Source: an uncultured Armatimonadota bacterium (lineage in GTDB: Bacteria; Armatimonadota; Fimbriimonadia; Fimbriimonadales; Fimbriimonadaceae). From it: a stretch of 64,000 nt of DNA. The translations under genes and the position numbers were made by a program. How positions within the stretch are numbered: the first letter of the stretch is position 1; each line of letters opens with the position of its first letter. Below the pieces are notes generated by a model that made no database searches, had not been told where the DNA came from, and saw nothing but the letters and a program-made list of their open reading frames with translations. The stretch lies in NCBI GenBank assembly GCA_903833215.1, contig CAILEM010000040.1:1-64000 (forward strand). The letters run 5' to 3'. Shown here piece by piece: positions 1-9,860 of the stretch.

Positions 1-2
1 AA

Positions 3-250
3 GGTGGAGGGTCGGGAGGGGATTATGCCATTGACGCTGTCCCGACCCGGTCGGGACTCCAGATCTCTGGATACTCTCGATGTGGCCGAAATATGGAGTC
101 ACGACTTCGCCGTGCCTCGTTCTCCTGACCTGATTTGCCCCCCCCCCCCTAGCCGCCTGCTCGGACGTCGTAGAGGAGATCAGTGGCGCATAGCTCACGT
201 GGGTTCGTGGGTCCGCAATTATGTTATCAGCGCACCCGTAGCGGATTTCC
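3..250 (+). repeat. Degenerate intergenic repeat, unit 1
   Basis: First copy of a repeat seen again at 833-982 and 1048-1315. It opens with a G-rich block (3-31) that recurs base for base at 1048-1076. A perfect 8-bp hairpin with a 3-base loop follows at 39-57. A second block starts at 95 (GGAGTCACGACT) and has a C-run at 138-149. The hairpin is conserved in unit 3 with compensating changes, so structure appears to be under selection. Reading frames across it are open only by chance and match nothing I recognise. Strand is arbitrary. Confidence 0.6.
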
Positions 251-327
251 AGCAAGATAGCCTATGGATTCCACTGGAGCCGGGTGCCCTTGATGCTATC
301 TCCAGCACTACTTCAGCGAGTTCGAGT

Positions 328-747
328 TCACTCGGCATATTGGTCGCTGGCGGTCTCCAATTCTCGCCTCGAACTTCGATAAATGGTCACCGCCATCGTA
401 GCTCCTGCACTAGCAATCCTCAAGAGAAGGGGGTTGCTGATTACGCTTGTCGACTCGAACGACTCATCACAGCATTCGTAGCCGAAGTCTAGGCAACGTG
501 ACAGGCATCCCTGCCATGAGACACATTGCACATCATCCAAGCTCTCGATTGCAGTGAGGATCCGGGCTGTCGCTCGCTCTGGAGTCGGCCGCGCAAGACT
601 TGACTGAAGAGCTGCCCTCCAGACCCCTCCTTTGACGGTCACGTCGCCAAGCACAAAAAGCCCATTGTTCGTCAGGGCGTTTACCAACGGGCGCAAATCA
701 AACCTTGCCTTCAGAATGAGATCGGTATTAAGGAAAGTGGCACCCAC
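328..747 (-). CDS. Hypothetical protein, 139 aa (FLNTDL family)
   Basis: A 139-residue protein starting at a GTG codon. It resembles, from memory, a family of small hypothetical proteins in Planctomycetes and relatives. These open with FLNTDL, have a middle segment on PTPERA..ILTAIESLDD, and end with a C-terminal part rich in Cys and Gly (LDFGYECCDES) followed by SNPLLLRIASAGATMAVTIY. No signal peptide or membrane segment is visible, so it is probably cytoplasmic. It stands alone between repeat units. Function is unknown. The family match is recall, not a search. Confidence 0.6.
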   Translation of the reverse strand: MGATFLNTDLILKARFDLRPLVNALTNNGLFVLGDVTVKGGVWRAALQSSLARPTPERATARILTAIESLDDVQCVSWQGCLSRCLDFGYECCDESFESTSVISNPLLLRIASAGATMAVTIYRSSRRELETASDQYAE

Positions 748-832
748 GTGGTTATCTGAACCTCAAGGACATTATGATTCTCGGACTTCACCGACAATGT
801 CTTGGCGGAGAGCCGAACCGTGTTGAGTGAGT

Positions 833-982
833 GGAGTCACGACTTCGCTTCGACGCGTTTTGCTGCCCGGATTACCCCCACCAGAGCCCCGCTCGGACGC
901 GGTGGAGGCCATCGGTGGCGCCTTGCTCCCGAGCGACTGAGAGTTCTCTGTGCCAAAAGATTCCGAGATTTAACCATCGGCT
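833..982 (+). repeat. Degenerate intergenic repeat, unit 2 (partial)
   Basis: Second copy. It carries only the right-hand block: GGAGTCACGACT, a C-rich arm, then a CGGACGCGGTGGAGG segment and a tail ending ACCATCGG. It lacks the left G-rich block and the hairpin seen in units 1 and 3. Confidence 0.55.
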
Positions 983-1047
983 AGCGAATTGGATTGTCGA
1001 TTCCACGGGAGCATGGCGCCGATGATGCCCTCTCCTTTTTTCAAAAA

Positions 1048-1315
1048 GGTGGAGGGTCGGGAGGGGATTATGCCATCGACGTGTCTCGGCGAAGCCGGGA
1101 CTCGTTATCTCTGGGAACTATCGCGTTCACCGGACTTTTTGGAGTCACGACTGCGTCGCGACGCAATTTTATGGACCGGATTTCCCCCACCCGACCCTCC
1201 GCCCGCTTGGACGCGGTGGAGGGCATCAGGGGCACATTGCTCCCTTTGAATCGAGGGTTTTGGGTCTTGTTTTGCCGATTGGTCGCCTCGGATCAGCAAA
1301 TAAACATCGGACCCA
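1048..1315 (+). repeat. Degenerate intergenic repeat, unit 3
   Basis: The most complete copy. A G-rich left arm (1048-1066) is nearly the reverse complement of a C-rich arm at 1184-1204, so the unit can fold on itself. A small hairpin at 1083-1101 matches the one in unit 1, with a G-C pair replacing A-T and a G-T replacing G-C. The right block starts at 1141 and the tail ends AACATCGG. It could be a non-autonomous element or a structured RNA. Nothing in it looks coding. Confidence 0.6.
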
Positions 1316-1349
1316 CAACTACCTGAATGGCGGAGGGACCGTCACCAAT

Positions 1350-2330
1350 CTACGCCTTCCCCCCATACCAAAAAGACCGACGCCAGTTGTGGCCTCGGAG
1401 TGTGTTTAGCAACTCCGGCGACAAATCGGGGAGGTCGGAGACTTTGCAGTTCATCTCGGCCTGCTTGGCGTTTCGCATGCCAGGGATAACGGTGCTGACG
1501 GCAGGGTGGGCGAGGGCGAATTTGAGGGCGGCTTCGGCCATGGTGTATCCGGTGCCTTCAAGGTCTGCACGGATCTTCTCGGCGCGTTGAACAGAACGTG
1601 CCAGCCGGTCGCCGGCGAAGTAATTCTGTCGAAAGTCATCTTCGGCGAATGTCGTTTCTGGTGTGAACCGTCCGGTGAGAGACCCTTCGTCAAACACCAC
1701 GCGAACAATGATTCCCGTACCGGTTTCGCCCGCGACATCCAAGAGTTCTGCGGCCGGTTCCTGCTCGAAAATGTTGTAGATGACCTGGACAGCGTCGATA
1801 AATCCGCCACGCATCAGGTCGATCACCGAATTCTGGTCGTGCTCTGGCGTAGATACACCTATCAGACCCAGTTTGCCTTCCTGTTGGATCTTTCGGAGCG
1901 TTTCGAACGGCGTAGGATTTCGGTTCCATGCCCGCGTCCAGGTGTGCAATTGAAGCAAGTCCAATTTGTCAGTCCCCAGGCACTCGAGTCGCTCCTCAAT
2001 GTTCTGTCTCAGGTAGGACTCAGGGTAGCGATCTTCGGCAATGTCGTAGGGCGATGGCGGCCAGTTACCCGAAGTCGGTGGAGTTTTCGTGGCGACGAAC
2101 ACCTTCGAATCACCTCTCTCTCGGAGAGTTTTTCCAATGATCCGCTCACTCTTGCCATTGCCATATCCAGCCGCGGTATCGATGAAATTCACACCAAGAT
2201 CGAGCGCATGACCCAGTGCGGCAATCGAGTCGTCCTCGGACTGCGGACCCCAACTCCCCCCGATGGCCCATGCCCCGAACCCTATTTCAGAGACCTCAAC
2301 CGGATGCTTGGCAAATCCTCGATAATTCAT
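1350..2330 (-). CDS. Aldo/keto reductase
   Basis: A 326-residue NADPH-dependent oxidoreductase of the aldo/keto reductase superfamily, expected in the cytosol and acting on carbonyl compounds. The catalytic tetrad is visible: D51 and Y56 in FIDTAAGYG, K82 in ATKT, H129 in LLQLHTW. The C-terminal cofactor region has STVIPGMRN. I chose the ATG at 2330 over a TTG at 2345 because TATAAT lies exactly six bases upstream of 2330, the leaderless pattern seen elsewhere in this window. It diverges from the glucanase-like gene, with 47 bases between start codons. The true substrate cannot be read from sequence; family members act on sugars, ketones or aldehydes. Confidence 0.9.
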   Translation of the reverse strand: MNYRGFAKHPVEVSEIGFGAWAIGGSWGPQSEDDSIAALGHALDLGVNFIDTAAGYGNGKSERIIGKTLRERGDSKVFVATKTPPTSGNWPPSPYDIAEDRYPESYLRQNIEERLECLGTDKLDLLQLHTWTRAWNRNPTPFETLRKIQQEGKLGLIGVSTPEHDQNSVIDLMRGGFIDAVQVIYNIFEQEPAAELLDVAGETGTGIIVRVVFDEGSLTGRFTPETTFAEDDFRQNYFAGDRLARSVQRAEKIRADLEGTGYTMAEAALKFALAHPAVSTVIPGMRNAKQAEMNCKVSDLPDLSPELLNTLRGHNWRRSFWYGGKA

Positions 2331-2336
2331 GCCCGG

Positions 2337-2342
2337 ATTATA
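2337..2342 (-). promoter_or_regulatory. -10 box of a leaderless promoter (aldo/keto reductase)
   Basis: TATAAT on the minus strand, six bases (CCGGGC) before the ATG. A transcript starting about 7 bases after the box would begin at the start codon. No convincing -35 hexamer is visible. Confidence 0.65.
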
Positions 2343-2377
2343 CAAAGGGTCACTAGCGCTCTGAAAACTCTTGTGTT

Positions 2378-3655
2378 ATGCTGAATCGGTTCAGTTCAAT
2401 GATGATCTCTGCTCTTTTATGCCTTTCGATCCCATTTTCGGGTCCCTCGCTCATAGATGAGGTTCGCCACCGAGCGGTGTCGTTCTTCTGGAATGAATCC
2501 AACGAAGCCACGGGATTTACCAAGGACCGGGCTTCCAATGGTGATGGCGGTGACAAGAACAGCATTGCAAGTTGTGCGGCCGTAGGCTATGCCCTCGTGG
2601 CTTACCCGATTGGAGTGGAGCATAAATGGCTCGAAAGGAACGCGGCGCTTGAGCGCACGCGAACGACCCTGTCTCATCTTCTCACGGACTGGCAACAATC
2701 GCATGGATGGCTCTACCACTTCGCAGATTGGAAGACAGGCGAGCGTCAATGGAAAAGTGAAGCGAGCAGCGTGGACACGAGCCTATGCCTCGCTGGAGTT
2801 CTATTTGCGGAGAAGTATTGGAAAGACCCACAGGTGACGCGGGATGCTGATCGATTTATCAAACGAATCGATTGGGATTGGATGCTTACCGATGGAGGGG
2901 CGAAGCCGGACGCTGTACACTTTTCGATGGGTTGGCATCCGGAAAGTGGATTCATCAACAATCGCTGGTCTGACTATAACGAAGCTAAGTTTCTATACAT
3001 TCAAGCGTATGGTTTGTCGGACGTCACCAATGCCGGGTGGGACAAGATTCGTCGTCCCAGAGAGACATATAAGGGGCTCGAACTGATCACTGGCGGACCC
3101 ATTTTTATGCATGAGATGTCGGAGGGCTTCTACGATTTTCGAGGTAAGCGAGATCGACTCGGCTACGAATACTCGATCGAACAAAAGAACGACGTCCTTG
3201 CGAATCGCCAGTACTGCATCGATAACCCTAAGAAGTTCAAAGGCTATGGTCCGGACTTCTGGGGACTAAATGCTTGCGATGAGCCAGATGGCTACGGGGC
3301 ATTCGGGGCTCCTGGCTGGATTTCGGACAACGGGACGGTGTGTCCAACCGGACCCCTCGCGGCGATGCCTGCAATTCCAAAAGAGGCGACATCGTTTGCG
3401 GCTGCACTACGGCGAGATTATCCGACGGCTTGGGGGCGTTACGGATTCCCAGATGCACTCAATCCAAGTCGTAACTGGATTGATACCGATGTGCTGGGCA
3501 TCGATCTTGGGATGATGCTGTGTGCGACGGAAAATTACGAGACCGGATTGATCTGGCGCATTAACTCGGCGAACCCAGTTATCAAGCGTGGATTTGAACG
3601 TGCCGGGCTGAAAAACGCCAAGCCAGATCCTCGATTGCAGGTTCCGTCGCCTTAG
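2378..3655 (+). CDS. Glucoamylase-like secreted protein (PF10091/GH144-like)
   Basis: A 425-residue secreted protein with a short signal peptide (basic start, then SALLCLSIPFSG). The mature part has features of the glycoamylase-like domain that includes GH144 endo-beta-1,2-glucanases: a helical opening with FFWNESNEATGFTKDRA, SSVDTSLCLAGVLFAEKYW, FSMGWHPESGF, and SDYNEAKFLYIQA. This predicts an (alpha/alpha)6 barrel acting on beta-glucans in the periplasm or outside the cell. ATG codons at 2399 and 2402 are alternative starts, but 2378 gives the better signal peptide. The substrate is inferred from family resemblance. Confidence 0.8.
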   Translation: MLNRFSSMMISALLCLSIPFSGPSLIDEVRHRAVSFFWNESNEATGFTKDRASNGDGGDKNSIASCAAVGYALVAYPIGVEHKWLERNAALERTRTTLSHLLTDWQQSHGWLYHFADWKTGERQWKSEASSVDTSLCLAGVLFAEKYWKDPQVTRDADRFIKRIDWDWMLTDGGAKPDAVHFSMGWHPESGFINNRWSDYNEAKFLYIQAYGLSDVTNAGWDKIRRPRETYKGLELITGGPIFMHEMSEGFYDFRGKRDRLGYEYSIEQKNDVLANRQYCIDNPKKFKGYGPDFWGLNACDEPDGYGAFGAPGWISDNGTVCPTGPLAAMPAIPKEATSFAAALRRDYPTAWGRYGFPDALNPSRNWIDTDVLGIDLGMMLCATENYETGLIWRINSANPVIKRGFERAGLKNAKPDPRLQVPSP

Positions 3656-3707
3656 GAGGAAATTCTGCTTCGCCAAACGGCATGGGCGGGGTAACTTACC
3701 CCTATTC

Positions 3708-5165
3708 ATGCCGGAAAACACTGTCGAACTCACCCGTGCGACGCCTGAATCCACGGGCATCTCGTCGAAAGATATCCTGAACTTTGTCGAGTCCATTGAG
3801 GGCGCCGATCTCGAACTCCATAGCCTGATGATCCTGAAAGATCGGCAGGTCGTCGCTGAAGGGTGGTGGAAGCCTTACCGAAAAGACGACGTCCATTTGC
3901 TGTACTCCTTGAGCAAGAGCTTCACGTCGACTGCGATCGGATTTGCGGTTCAAGAAGGGTTGCTGACTATTGACGATCTCGTGGTGACCCACTTCGCCGA
4001 TGACCTACCAGCTAATGTCAGCGACAATCTGAAGGCCATGAAGGTTCGGCACCTGCTGTCGATGGCGACCGGGCACTCCTCTGATACTTTCGGCATGATG
4101 CATAGCCAAGAGGATGGTGACTGGGCCAAAGGATTTTTGAAGTGCGAGGTTACTCACGAACCTGGCACGCACTTTCTCTACAACTCGGGGGCGACTTACA
4201 TGCTCTCGGCGATCATCAGCCGCGTAACCGGAATGTGCACTCTCGATTACTTGCGTCCACGACTTCTTGATCCGCTCGGGATCGAACAAGCAACCTGGAC
4301 GAAGTGCCCGAAAGGGGTGAGCGTTGGCGCATCGGAAATGAGCGTTACCACGGAGTCGATCGCACGGTTCGGTCAATTCTATCTTGATGGCGGCGTCTGG
4401 AACGGAGAGCGCCTGCTTGACGCTGCTTGGATTGCCGATGCCACCCAAAGTCACGTCTCGAACGGATCGAACCCCGACTCCGATTGGGAGCAAGGATATG
4501 GGTTCCAATTCTGGCGATGTCGGCACAATTGCTACCGAGGCGACGGGGCTTTCGGACAGTACTGCATCGTGATGCCGGGTTCGCAAATGGTCGTTGCGAT
4601 GACTTCGTCGCTGTCCAATATGCAGGCAGTGATGGACCTTGTTTGGACCCACCTCCTTACGCCGGCCCAGCCGTCTGCCATATCAGAGGACTCTCAGTCC
4701 GTGGATGCGCTGAGGGCTAAGCTAGCTAGCCTGAAACTGGCGGGGATACCGAAACGACCCATTCCGTCGATCATTCCACATATTTCCGGTCGAATGTACA
4801 AACCGACGGGCGGAGACTCGGGTTTCCTGTCGTGCATTATCGACTTCGATCCGAACGGGGCAACGTTTACGGTGAGAACGGAGAGCGGCGATCGTTCGAT
4901 CCGAGCAGGCGCGAACCAATGGATCAATGGTGTGACCTCGATTGAAGGCGGACCAGGTAAGCGCATCGCTGCCACCGGCGGCTGGGTGTCGGACGATACC
5001 TATGAATTCAAAGTTCGCTACACCTTGAGCCCATCCGGCCTCACGATTACCTGCAAATTTGATGGAGACTCCGTCCAGGTGGAGTTCACCCGGACTTCAA
5101 GGTTTATGCCGCCTGAAGGGCCAGTATTTGAGGGCCGGACTACGTCGGTCGTCCGTGCAGCATAA
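3708..5165 (+). CDS. Serine hydrolase, beta-lactamase/penicillin-binding fold
   Basis: A 485-residue member of the class C beta-lactamase-like serine hydrolases. The nucleophile motif S67-L-S-K70 sits in LLYSLSKSFTST, and the second motif Y158-N-S160 in HFLYNSGATYML. Residues after about 360 form an extra beta-rich C-terminal domain, common in the group. There is no signal peptide, so it may be cytoplasmic, and true beta-lactam hydrolysis is unlikely. A 6-bp hairpin (3688-3702) lies directly upstream of the ATG. Its 3' end overlaps the convergent M48 protease gene by 26 bases. Family members act as esterases, D-aminopeptidases or transpeptidases; which applies here is unknown. Confidence 0.85.
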   Translation: MPENTVELTRATPESTGISSKDILNFVESIEGADLELHSLMILKDRQVVAEGWWKPYRKDDVHLLYSLSKSFTSTAIGFAVQEGLLTIDDLVVTHFADDLPANVSDNLKAMKVRHLLSMATGHSSDTFGMMHSQEDGDWAKGFLKCEVTHEPGTHFLYNSGATYMLSAIISRVTGMCTLDYLRPRLLDPLGIEQATWTKCPKGVSVGASEMSVTTESIARFGQFYLDGGVWNGERLLDAAWIADATQSHVSNGSNPDSDWEQGYGFQFWRCRHNCYRGDGAFGQYCIVMPGSQMVVAMTSSLSNMQAVMDLVWTHLLTPAQPSAISEDSQSVDALRAKLASLKLAGIPKRPIPSIIPHISGRMYKPTGGDSGFLSCIIDFDPNGATFTVRTESGDRSIRAGANQWINGVTSIEGGPGKRIAATGGWVSDDTYEFKVRYTLSPSGLTITCKFDGDSVQVEFTRTSRFMPPEGPVFEGRTTSVVRAA

Positions 5166-6948
5166 CGATTCCTGCGGCAAAGATCACGAGGAGGAGGATG
5201 TTGCCAGCTACTGCCCACGGGAAGTAGTTGGAGTACACCTTCTCTCCAGTGTCTAGCACCTCGAAGTGGTGGACTTCGAGATACGGGGCATTGAGGCGCC
5301 GGTACCAACCGTAGACACGTACCCGACGGCCGACATATCGGTCGGCGCTCGTGAGGCCAAACCAGAACTTCATGATTTCAAGCGGTCTTCGGAAAAGGCA
5401 CGCCATAAATCCGGAGTCGTCCTGAATGATGAAGTCGGATGCCCATGCGATTCCTGGTGAGATGCGACCGGTGAACGTGCCTTCCAAAGCGCTGGGTATT
5501 GGGTTGACGTGAGAAACCTCAACTTCGCCAAGCAAACGAATGACCTTGGAAGGTTTGAATTCGCCCATGTAGCTGAACAACAGCACGATGAGTCGTCCAG
5601 CAGAGAATCCTACGAGGGGCATAAAGATTCCCGACAGATCGAAGCGGCTCTCATTTTTGTAGGCTGACCCGGCGGCTGCTATGCCAATGAGCATCCCAAC
5701 CCACGGCATGCTGACCAATGCCAGATCACGCCCGAAGGCTTTATATTTGGCAGGCTTGATCTTCGAGAAGTCGAAGGCGTCGGGTTGGTTGAACAACTTG
5801 TTGAGTTTCTGAAGAGCTTTGATCCGTAAAGCTGTCAACGGGTGAGTGGAGAACACTTCTCCAATTCGGCCCCATGGGTTGAAAAGCTCCCATCGTGCAG
5901 CGGTCGTAAACGTGTCTGGGTTTGCCAAACCGTCGGCACCGGACCAAGCCACGGCGGCTCTCATCGAAGATACTCCCATCACACCGAAAGCGCCAAGCTG
6001 GGCAGCGGAAAAGGCTGGGCTTTCCTTAGCTTTCTTTTTGGCTGCGTCATTTGCGACGGGAGGCGCTGGAATAGCTTTTGCGGCAATCGCATGTGCGTTA
6101 TCGTAGCGAGCGGCTTCCAACTGGGCGGCAAGTCGATCGGAAGTTGCCTTATCGTACGAGTACGGACTCGCGTTCGGAGGAGGGGGTGCGATAGGTCCGT
6201 TGATTTGAGGTGGTGCATACACCGGCACCGTCGCGCCCCCTACGGTCTGAGTTTTCGCCAAGCCGTAGGCAATCTTCACGAGGGCATAGGAAAGGTGGTT
6301 CGGGTTGCCAGTAATTTGGGCAGACGAGTAGTCGGCCATGTACTCGCGAATTCGAGAGAGCAGAAGGGAAGCGTAGTAGCTTGCCCAATAGGCTGCATAG
6401 GCAGCGATGACGATGTACCAGTTGTTGCGGCTCGAGCTTCGCGAAGTGACGTAGAGCGTCCAGAGCAAGAGCACAAGTGCCTGAACCATGGTCATGATGA
6501 CGAAGTCTCGATTGCGGATATGGCCGAGTTCGTGGGCAACCACAGCTCTTAGCTCGTCGGGCGATAGCATTTCAATAAGGCCACGTGTGACCACAACTCT
6601 CGCGTCGTATGCGCCGTGACCGTAGGTGAATGCGTTCGGTGCCGCTTCCTCGATGATGCCAATCTTGGGTTCGGAAATCTTGAAGGTGCTGCAAGCAGTA
6701 GACAGCCACTGCCCGGTGCCATATCCAAGTTCTTCCGGGCTTGCCCATCGAACTTTGACGATCATGTCGATGACCATCGGTCCGAGACAATACTGAAGAA
6801 TGACAATGGCGACGGCGAATCCGCCCGTCAGAGCCATCGTGATTCCCATGGGAAGGTGCAGCTTCAAAAGGACCAGGAAGCCGACCGCAAAAACGAGCCC
6901 AAGAATGGCGACGATGACCATCATCGACGCACCAAGAAGTTTCGTCAT
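5140..6948 (-). CDS. M48 family zinc metalloprotease, membrane-bound
   Basis: A 602-residue HtpX/Ste24-type protease. Zinc ligands are visible as H139-E140-L-G-H143 (VVAHELGHIRNRDF), with the third ligand E202 in SRIREYMADYSSA. Two membrane segments open the protein (about 7-28 and 38-58) and two more flank the catalytic region (about 152-195). A proline/alanine linker near 265-300 leads to a C-terminal half with further hydrophobic segments (about 420-460 and 580-600), making it roughly twice the length of HtpX. Likely role: membrane protein quality control. TAAGAT sits six bases before the ATG. It converges on, and overlaps, the serine hydrolase gene. Confidence 0.9.
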   Translation of the reverse strand: MTKLLGASMMVIVAILGLVFAVGFLVLLKLHLPMGITMALTGGFAVAIVILQYCLGPMVIDMIVKVRWASPEELGYGTGQWLSTACSTFKISEPKIGIIEEAAPNAFTYGHGAYDARVVVTRGLIEMLSPDELRAVVAHELGHIRNRDFVIMTMVQALVLLLWTLYVTSRSSSRNNWYIVIAAYAAYWASYYASLLLSRIREYMADYSSAQITGNPNHLSYALVKIAYGLAKTQTVGGATVPVYAPPQINGPIAPPPPNASPYSYDKATSDRLAAQLEAARYDNAHAIAAKAIPAPPVANDAAKKKAKESPAFSAAQLGAFGVMGVSSMRAAVAWSGADGLANPDTFTTAARWELFNPWGRIGEVFSTHPLTALRIKALQKLNKLFNQPDAFDFSKIKPAKYKAFGRDLALVSMPWVGMLIGIAAAGSAYKNESRFDLSGIFMPLVGFSAGRLIVLLFSYMGEFKPSKVIRLLGEVEVSHVNPIPSALEGTFTGRISPGIAWASDFIIQDDSGFMACLFRRPLEIMKFWFGLTSADRYVGRRVRVYGWYRRLNAPYLEVHHFEVLDTGEKVYSNYFPWAVAGNILLLVIFAAGIVMLHGRPT

Positions 6949-6954
6949 ACAACT

Positions 6955-6960
6955 ATCTTA
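6955..6960 (-). promoter_or_regulatory. -10 box of a leaderless promoter (M48 protease)
   Basis: TAAGAT on the minus strand, six bases before the start codon of the M48 gene. Confidence 0.5.
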
Positions 6961-7010
6961 ATGCACTTGTCGTCGTAATGATGGGCAGAATTGTTTAAGG
7001 TTATAAATAA

Positions 7011-7042
7011 ATGAGGGGAGTCAAACGAATGACTCCCCTCAT
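7011..7042 (-). terminator. Intrinsic terminator after aconitase
   Basis: A perfect 12-bp stem (ATGAGGGGAGTC with its complement) around an 8-base loop, followed on the minus strand by TTTATTTAT. It lies 13 bases beyond the aconitase stop codon. Confidence 0.85.
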
Positions 7043-7054
7043 GAAGTTTTGCGC

Positions 7055-9727
7055 CTAGACCAGAGATCGAAGGACGTATTGAAGGATTCCGCCGTTCAGG
7101 TAGTACAGGTTCTCCTGAGGGGTATCAATTCGAACTTTCACCGTGATCTCCTTCACGCTGCCATCCTCACCACGCGCCTTCAATGTCAGCAATTTGCCGC
7201 CAGAGAAGTTCGAAGCAACCGCATGGGAAAGACCCTCGAGGTCGAATACTTCGTGACCGGTGAGGCCGAGGCTCTCTGCCGATTGGCCGTCGATGAACTC
7301 AAGGGGAACAACCCCCATTCCAATGAGGTTGGAACGGTGGATTCGTTCGAAGCTTTGAGCTAGGACGGCTTTGACTCCCAGCATCATCGTGCCCTTTGCT
7401 GCCCAGTCGCGGCTTGATCCCGATCCGTATTCCTTACCAGCAAGAATCAACAATGGGATGCCAGCAGCTTGGTACTGCATCGATGCTTCGTAGATTGTCG
7501 TCACTTCGCCAGTGGGAAGGTAAGTCGTGAAACCACCTTCTGTTCCTGGTGCGATCTGATTTCTCAATCGAACGTTAGCGAACGTTCCGCGTACCATCAC
7601 GTCATCGTTTCCACGGCGTGAGCCATAGGAATTGAACATCGCAGCGGGGACGCCTCGGCTTGTGAGGAATGCACCAGCCGGGGAATTCAGCTTGATGCTT
7701 CCAGCAGGCGAGATATGGTCGGTGGTAATGCTGTCACCTAGCATAGCCAGGGTTCGCATTCCGGCGAGGTCGGCGACCGCAGCGGGTGCTTCCAGACTCA
7801 TACCATCGAAGTAAGGAGGATTCTTGATGTAGGTCGAGTCCCCGTTCCACTCAAAGTTGTCGCCTCCGGTTACCGAGATCTCGGCCCATCGCTCATCACC
7901 CTTGAAGACGTCCTCATAGTTGTCGATGTACAGCTCTTTGCGAACTGCAAGCAGGTTCGTCTCCGCAATCTCGGCTCTGGTTGGCCAGATGTCGCGCAGA
8001 TAGACAGGATTGCCATCTTTGCCGAAACCGAGAGGATCCGTGTTCAAGTCGATGTTGATCGTGCCCGCCAAGGCATAGGCGACGACAAGCGGCGGTGACA
8101 TCAAGTAGTTCGCCTTGATGTCTTGATTGATTCTTCCCTCGAAGTTTCGGTTGCCGCTCAATACGCTGCAAACCACCAAGCTCTTGTCATTGATCTTCTT
8201 GGAGATCTCTTCTGGCAAGGGACCCGAGTTACCGATACAAGTCATACAGCCGTAGCCGACAACGTTGAACCGGAGAGCGTTGAGAGATTCTGTAAGTCCA
8301 GCCTTATCCAAAATGTCGCTGGCAACTCGAGAACCAGGTGCGAGCGAAGTTTTGACCCAGGGCTTGGTGGTGAGACCCTTCTCAACCGCCTTCTTAGCGA
8401 GCAAGCCGGCCGCCGTCATGACGGATGGATTGCTCGTGTTCGTGCAGCTCGTGATCGATGCGATTACGACGGCACCATGGTCGACGCCGGCGGCGATGCC
8501 ATCGTTGGAGCCATCTTCCTCAAAGGGTTTTAGCTGAGCGCTAAAGGTTGTTTGGAAGTTCTCGGCTGCTTTATCGAGAAGCAGGCGATCCTGTGGGCGC
8601 TTCGGTCCTGCGACAGATGGAACGATAGTGGATAGGTCGAGGTGCAGCACATCGGAGTACTCGCACTCAGGAGTGTCTGCGCTGTGGAACAGCTCTTGCT
8701 CCTTGAAGTAGTCCTCAACGAGTTGGACCTGTGCCTCGGGGCGGCCCGTGAGTCGCAAATAGCGGAGGGCTTCATCGTCAACTGGGAAAATGGCGCAGGT
8801 GGCGCCGAACTCTGGCGACATGTTGCCGATCGTTGCACGGTCAGCGAGCGGAAGGTTCTGCAAACCTGGGCCAAAGAACTCGACGAACTTGCCGACAACG
8901 CCCTTCTTTCGGAGCATTTCGGTAACCGTCAATACGAGGTCGGTTGCGGTAGCGCCTTCTGGAAGTTTGCCAGTCAATCGGAACCCAAGAACCTGGGGGA
9001 TGAGCATGCTGACGGGTTGGCCAAGCATTGCCGCCTCGGCTTCAATACCGCCAACGCCCCAACCGAGGACGCCGATTCCATTGATCATTGTCGTGTGAGA
9101 GTCGGTACCGACGATAGTGTCGGGATAGACCGTCTTGGAGCTTCCATCGTCTTTTACAAAAGCCACGCGAGCGAGATGCTCAAGATTGACCTGGTGAACG
9201 ATGCCGGTGTTAGGTGGAACGACTCGGAAATTGTCGAGAGCCTGCTGGCCCCATTTGAGGAATTCGTATCGCTCTTTGTTTCGCTCGAATTCGAGATCGC
9301 GGTTGATTAGAAGGGCGTCAGCTCGGCCGAAAGCATCCGTCTGAACCGAGTGGTCGATGACGAGTTCAACCGGCTGAAGCGGGTTGATCTTCGTGGGATC
9401 GCCACCGAGCGCAACCATCGCATCTCGCATTGCAGCGAGGTCGACAACGCATGGTACGCCGGTGAAGTCTTGGAGGATGACCCGTGCTGGCGTGAAGGAA
9501 ATCTCTTTGCTGGGTTCAGCTTTGGGGTCCCAAGTTGCCAGTGCTTCAATGTCTTCTGCGAAAACGCTCTTATTGTTCTCGGTTCGAAGCAGGTTCTCCA
9601 GAAGGATACGTAAGGAATAAGGGAGCTTCCCTATGTCGTGTCCCGCTGCCTTTAGGGCCTTAAGACTGTAGATTTGATATTCGACACCACTGCTCGTTAG
9701 CGTCTTTTTTGCATGAAAACTGTTCAA
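7055..9727 (-). CDS. acnA: Aconitate hydratase A
   Basis: An 890-residue monomeric aconitase that interconverts citrate and isocitrate in the TCA cycle through a [4Fe-4S] cluster. Cluster cysteines are in [11 protein letters not shown] and [14 protein letters not shown], and the swivel domain contains [14 protein letters not shown]. Length and order match AcnA/IRP-type enzymes. I place the start at TTG 9727 ([10 protein letters not shown]) because GGAGG lies 8 bases upstream; a TTG at 9742 would overlap that ribosome site. It is monocistronic with its own terminator. Given prpB and prpC elsewhere in the window, it may also hydrate 2-methyl-cis-aconitate, as some AcnA-type enzymes do; that is inference. 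Confidence 0.95.
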   Translation of the reverse strand: MNSFHAKKTLTSSGVEYQIYSLKALKAAGHDIGKLPYSLRILLENLLRTENNKSVFAEDIEALATWDPKAEPSKEISFTPARVILQDFTGVPCVVDLAAMRDAMVALGGDPTKINPLQPVELVIDHSVQTDAFGRADALLINRDLEFERNKERYEFLKWGQQALDNFRVVPPNTGIVHQVNLEHLARVAFVKDDGSSKTVYPDTIVGTDSHTTMINGIGVLGWGVGGIEAEAAMLGQPVSMLIPQVLGFRLTGKLPEGATATDLVLTVTEMLRKKGVVGKFVEFFGPGLQNLPLADRATIGNMSPEFGATCAIFPVDDEALRYLRLTGRPEAQVQLVEDYFKEQELFHSADTPECEYSDVLHLDLSTIVPSVAGPKRPQDRLLLDKAAENFQTTFSAQLKPFEEDGSNDGIAAGVDHGAVVIASITSCTNTSNPSVMTAAGLLAKKAVEKGLTTKPWVKTSLAPGSRVASDILDKAGLTESLNALRFNVVGYGCMTCIGNSGPLPEEISKKINDKSLVVCSVLSGNRNFEGRINQDIKANYLMSPPLVVAYALAGTINIDLNTDPLGFGKDGNPVYLRDIWPTRAEIAETNLLAVRKELYIDNYEDVFKGDERWAEISVTGGDNFEWNGDSTYIKNPPYFDGMSLEAPAAVADLAGMRTLAMLGDSITTDHISPAGSIKLNSPAGAFLTSRGVPAAMFNSYGSRRGNDDVMVRGTFANVRLRNQIAPGTEGGFTTYLPTGEVTTIYEASMQYQAAGIPLLILAGKEYGSGSSRDWAAKGTMMLGVKAVLAQSFERIHRSNLIGMGVVPLEFIDGQSAESLGLTGHEVFDLEGLSHAVASNFSGGKLLTLKARGEDGSVKEITVKVRIDTPQENLYYLNGGILQYVLRSLV

Positions 9728-9860
9728 CCGATCCGCCTCCAAATACGCCCGGACTCCCGGTCGCGTCGGAGGTTTCCTTCATGGCCAAGGAGCGGTCTCT
9801 TAGCTCAATATACCTTTCAGCCAATCCTCCCTGGTTTGGGCAGATACTGTAACGACGGAG

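Noticed and set aside
4-492. Open frames across the 5' repeat region, including 4-492 and 994-1326
   Set aside because: They run through degenerate non-coding repeats, share no sensible protein features, and differ in frame between repeat copies.
1506-2384. 292-codon plus-strand frame opposite the aldo/keto reductase
   Set aside because: Shadow frame; the minus strand carries the complete catalytic tetrad.
5140-5165. Overlap of convergent genes as an antisense control device (also 32688-32706)
   Set aside because: Short 3' overlaps of convergent genes are common and no extra signal is present.
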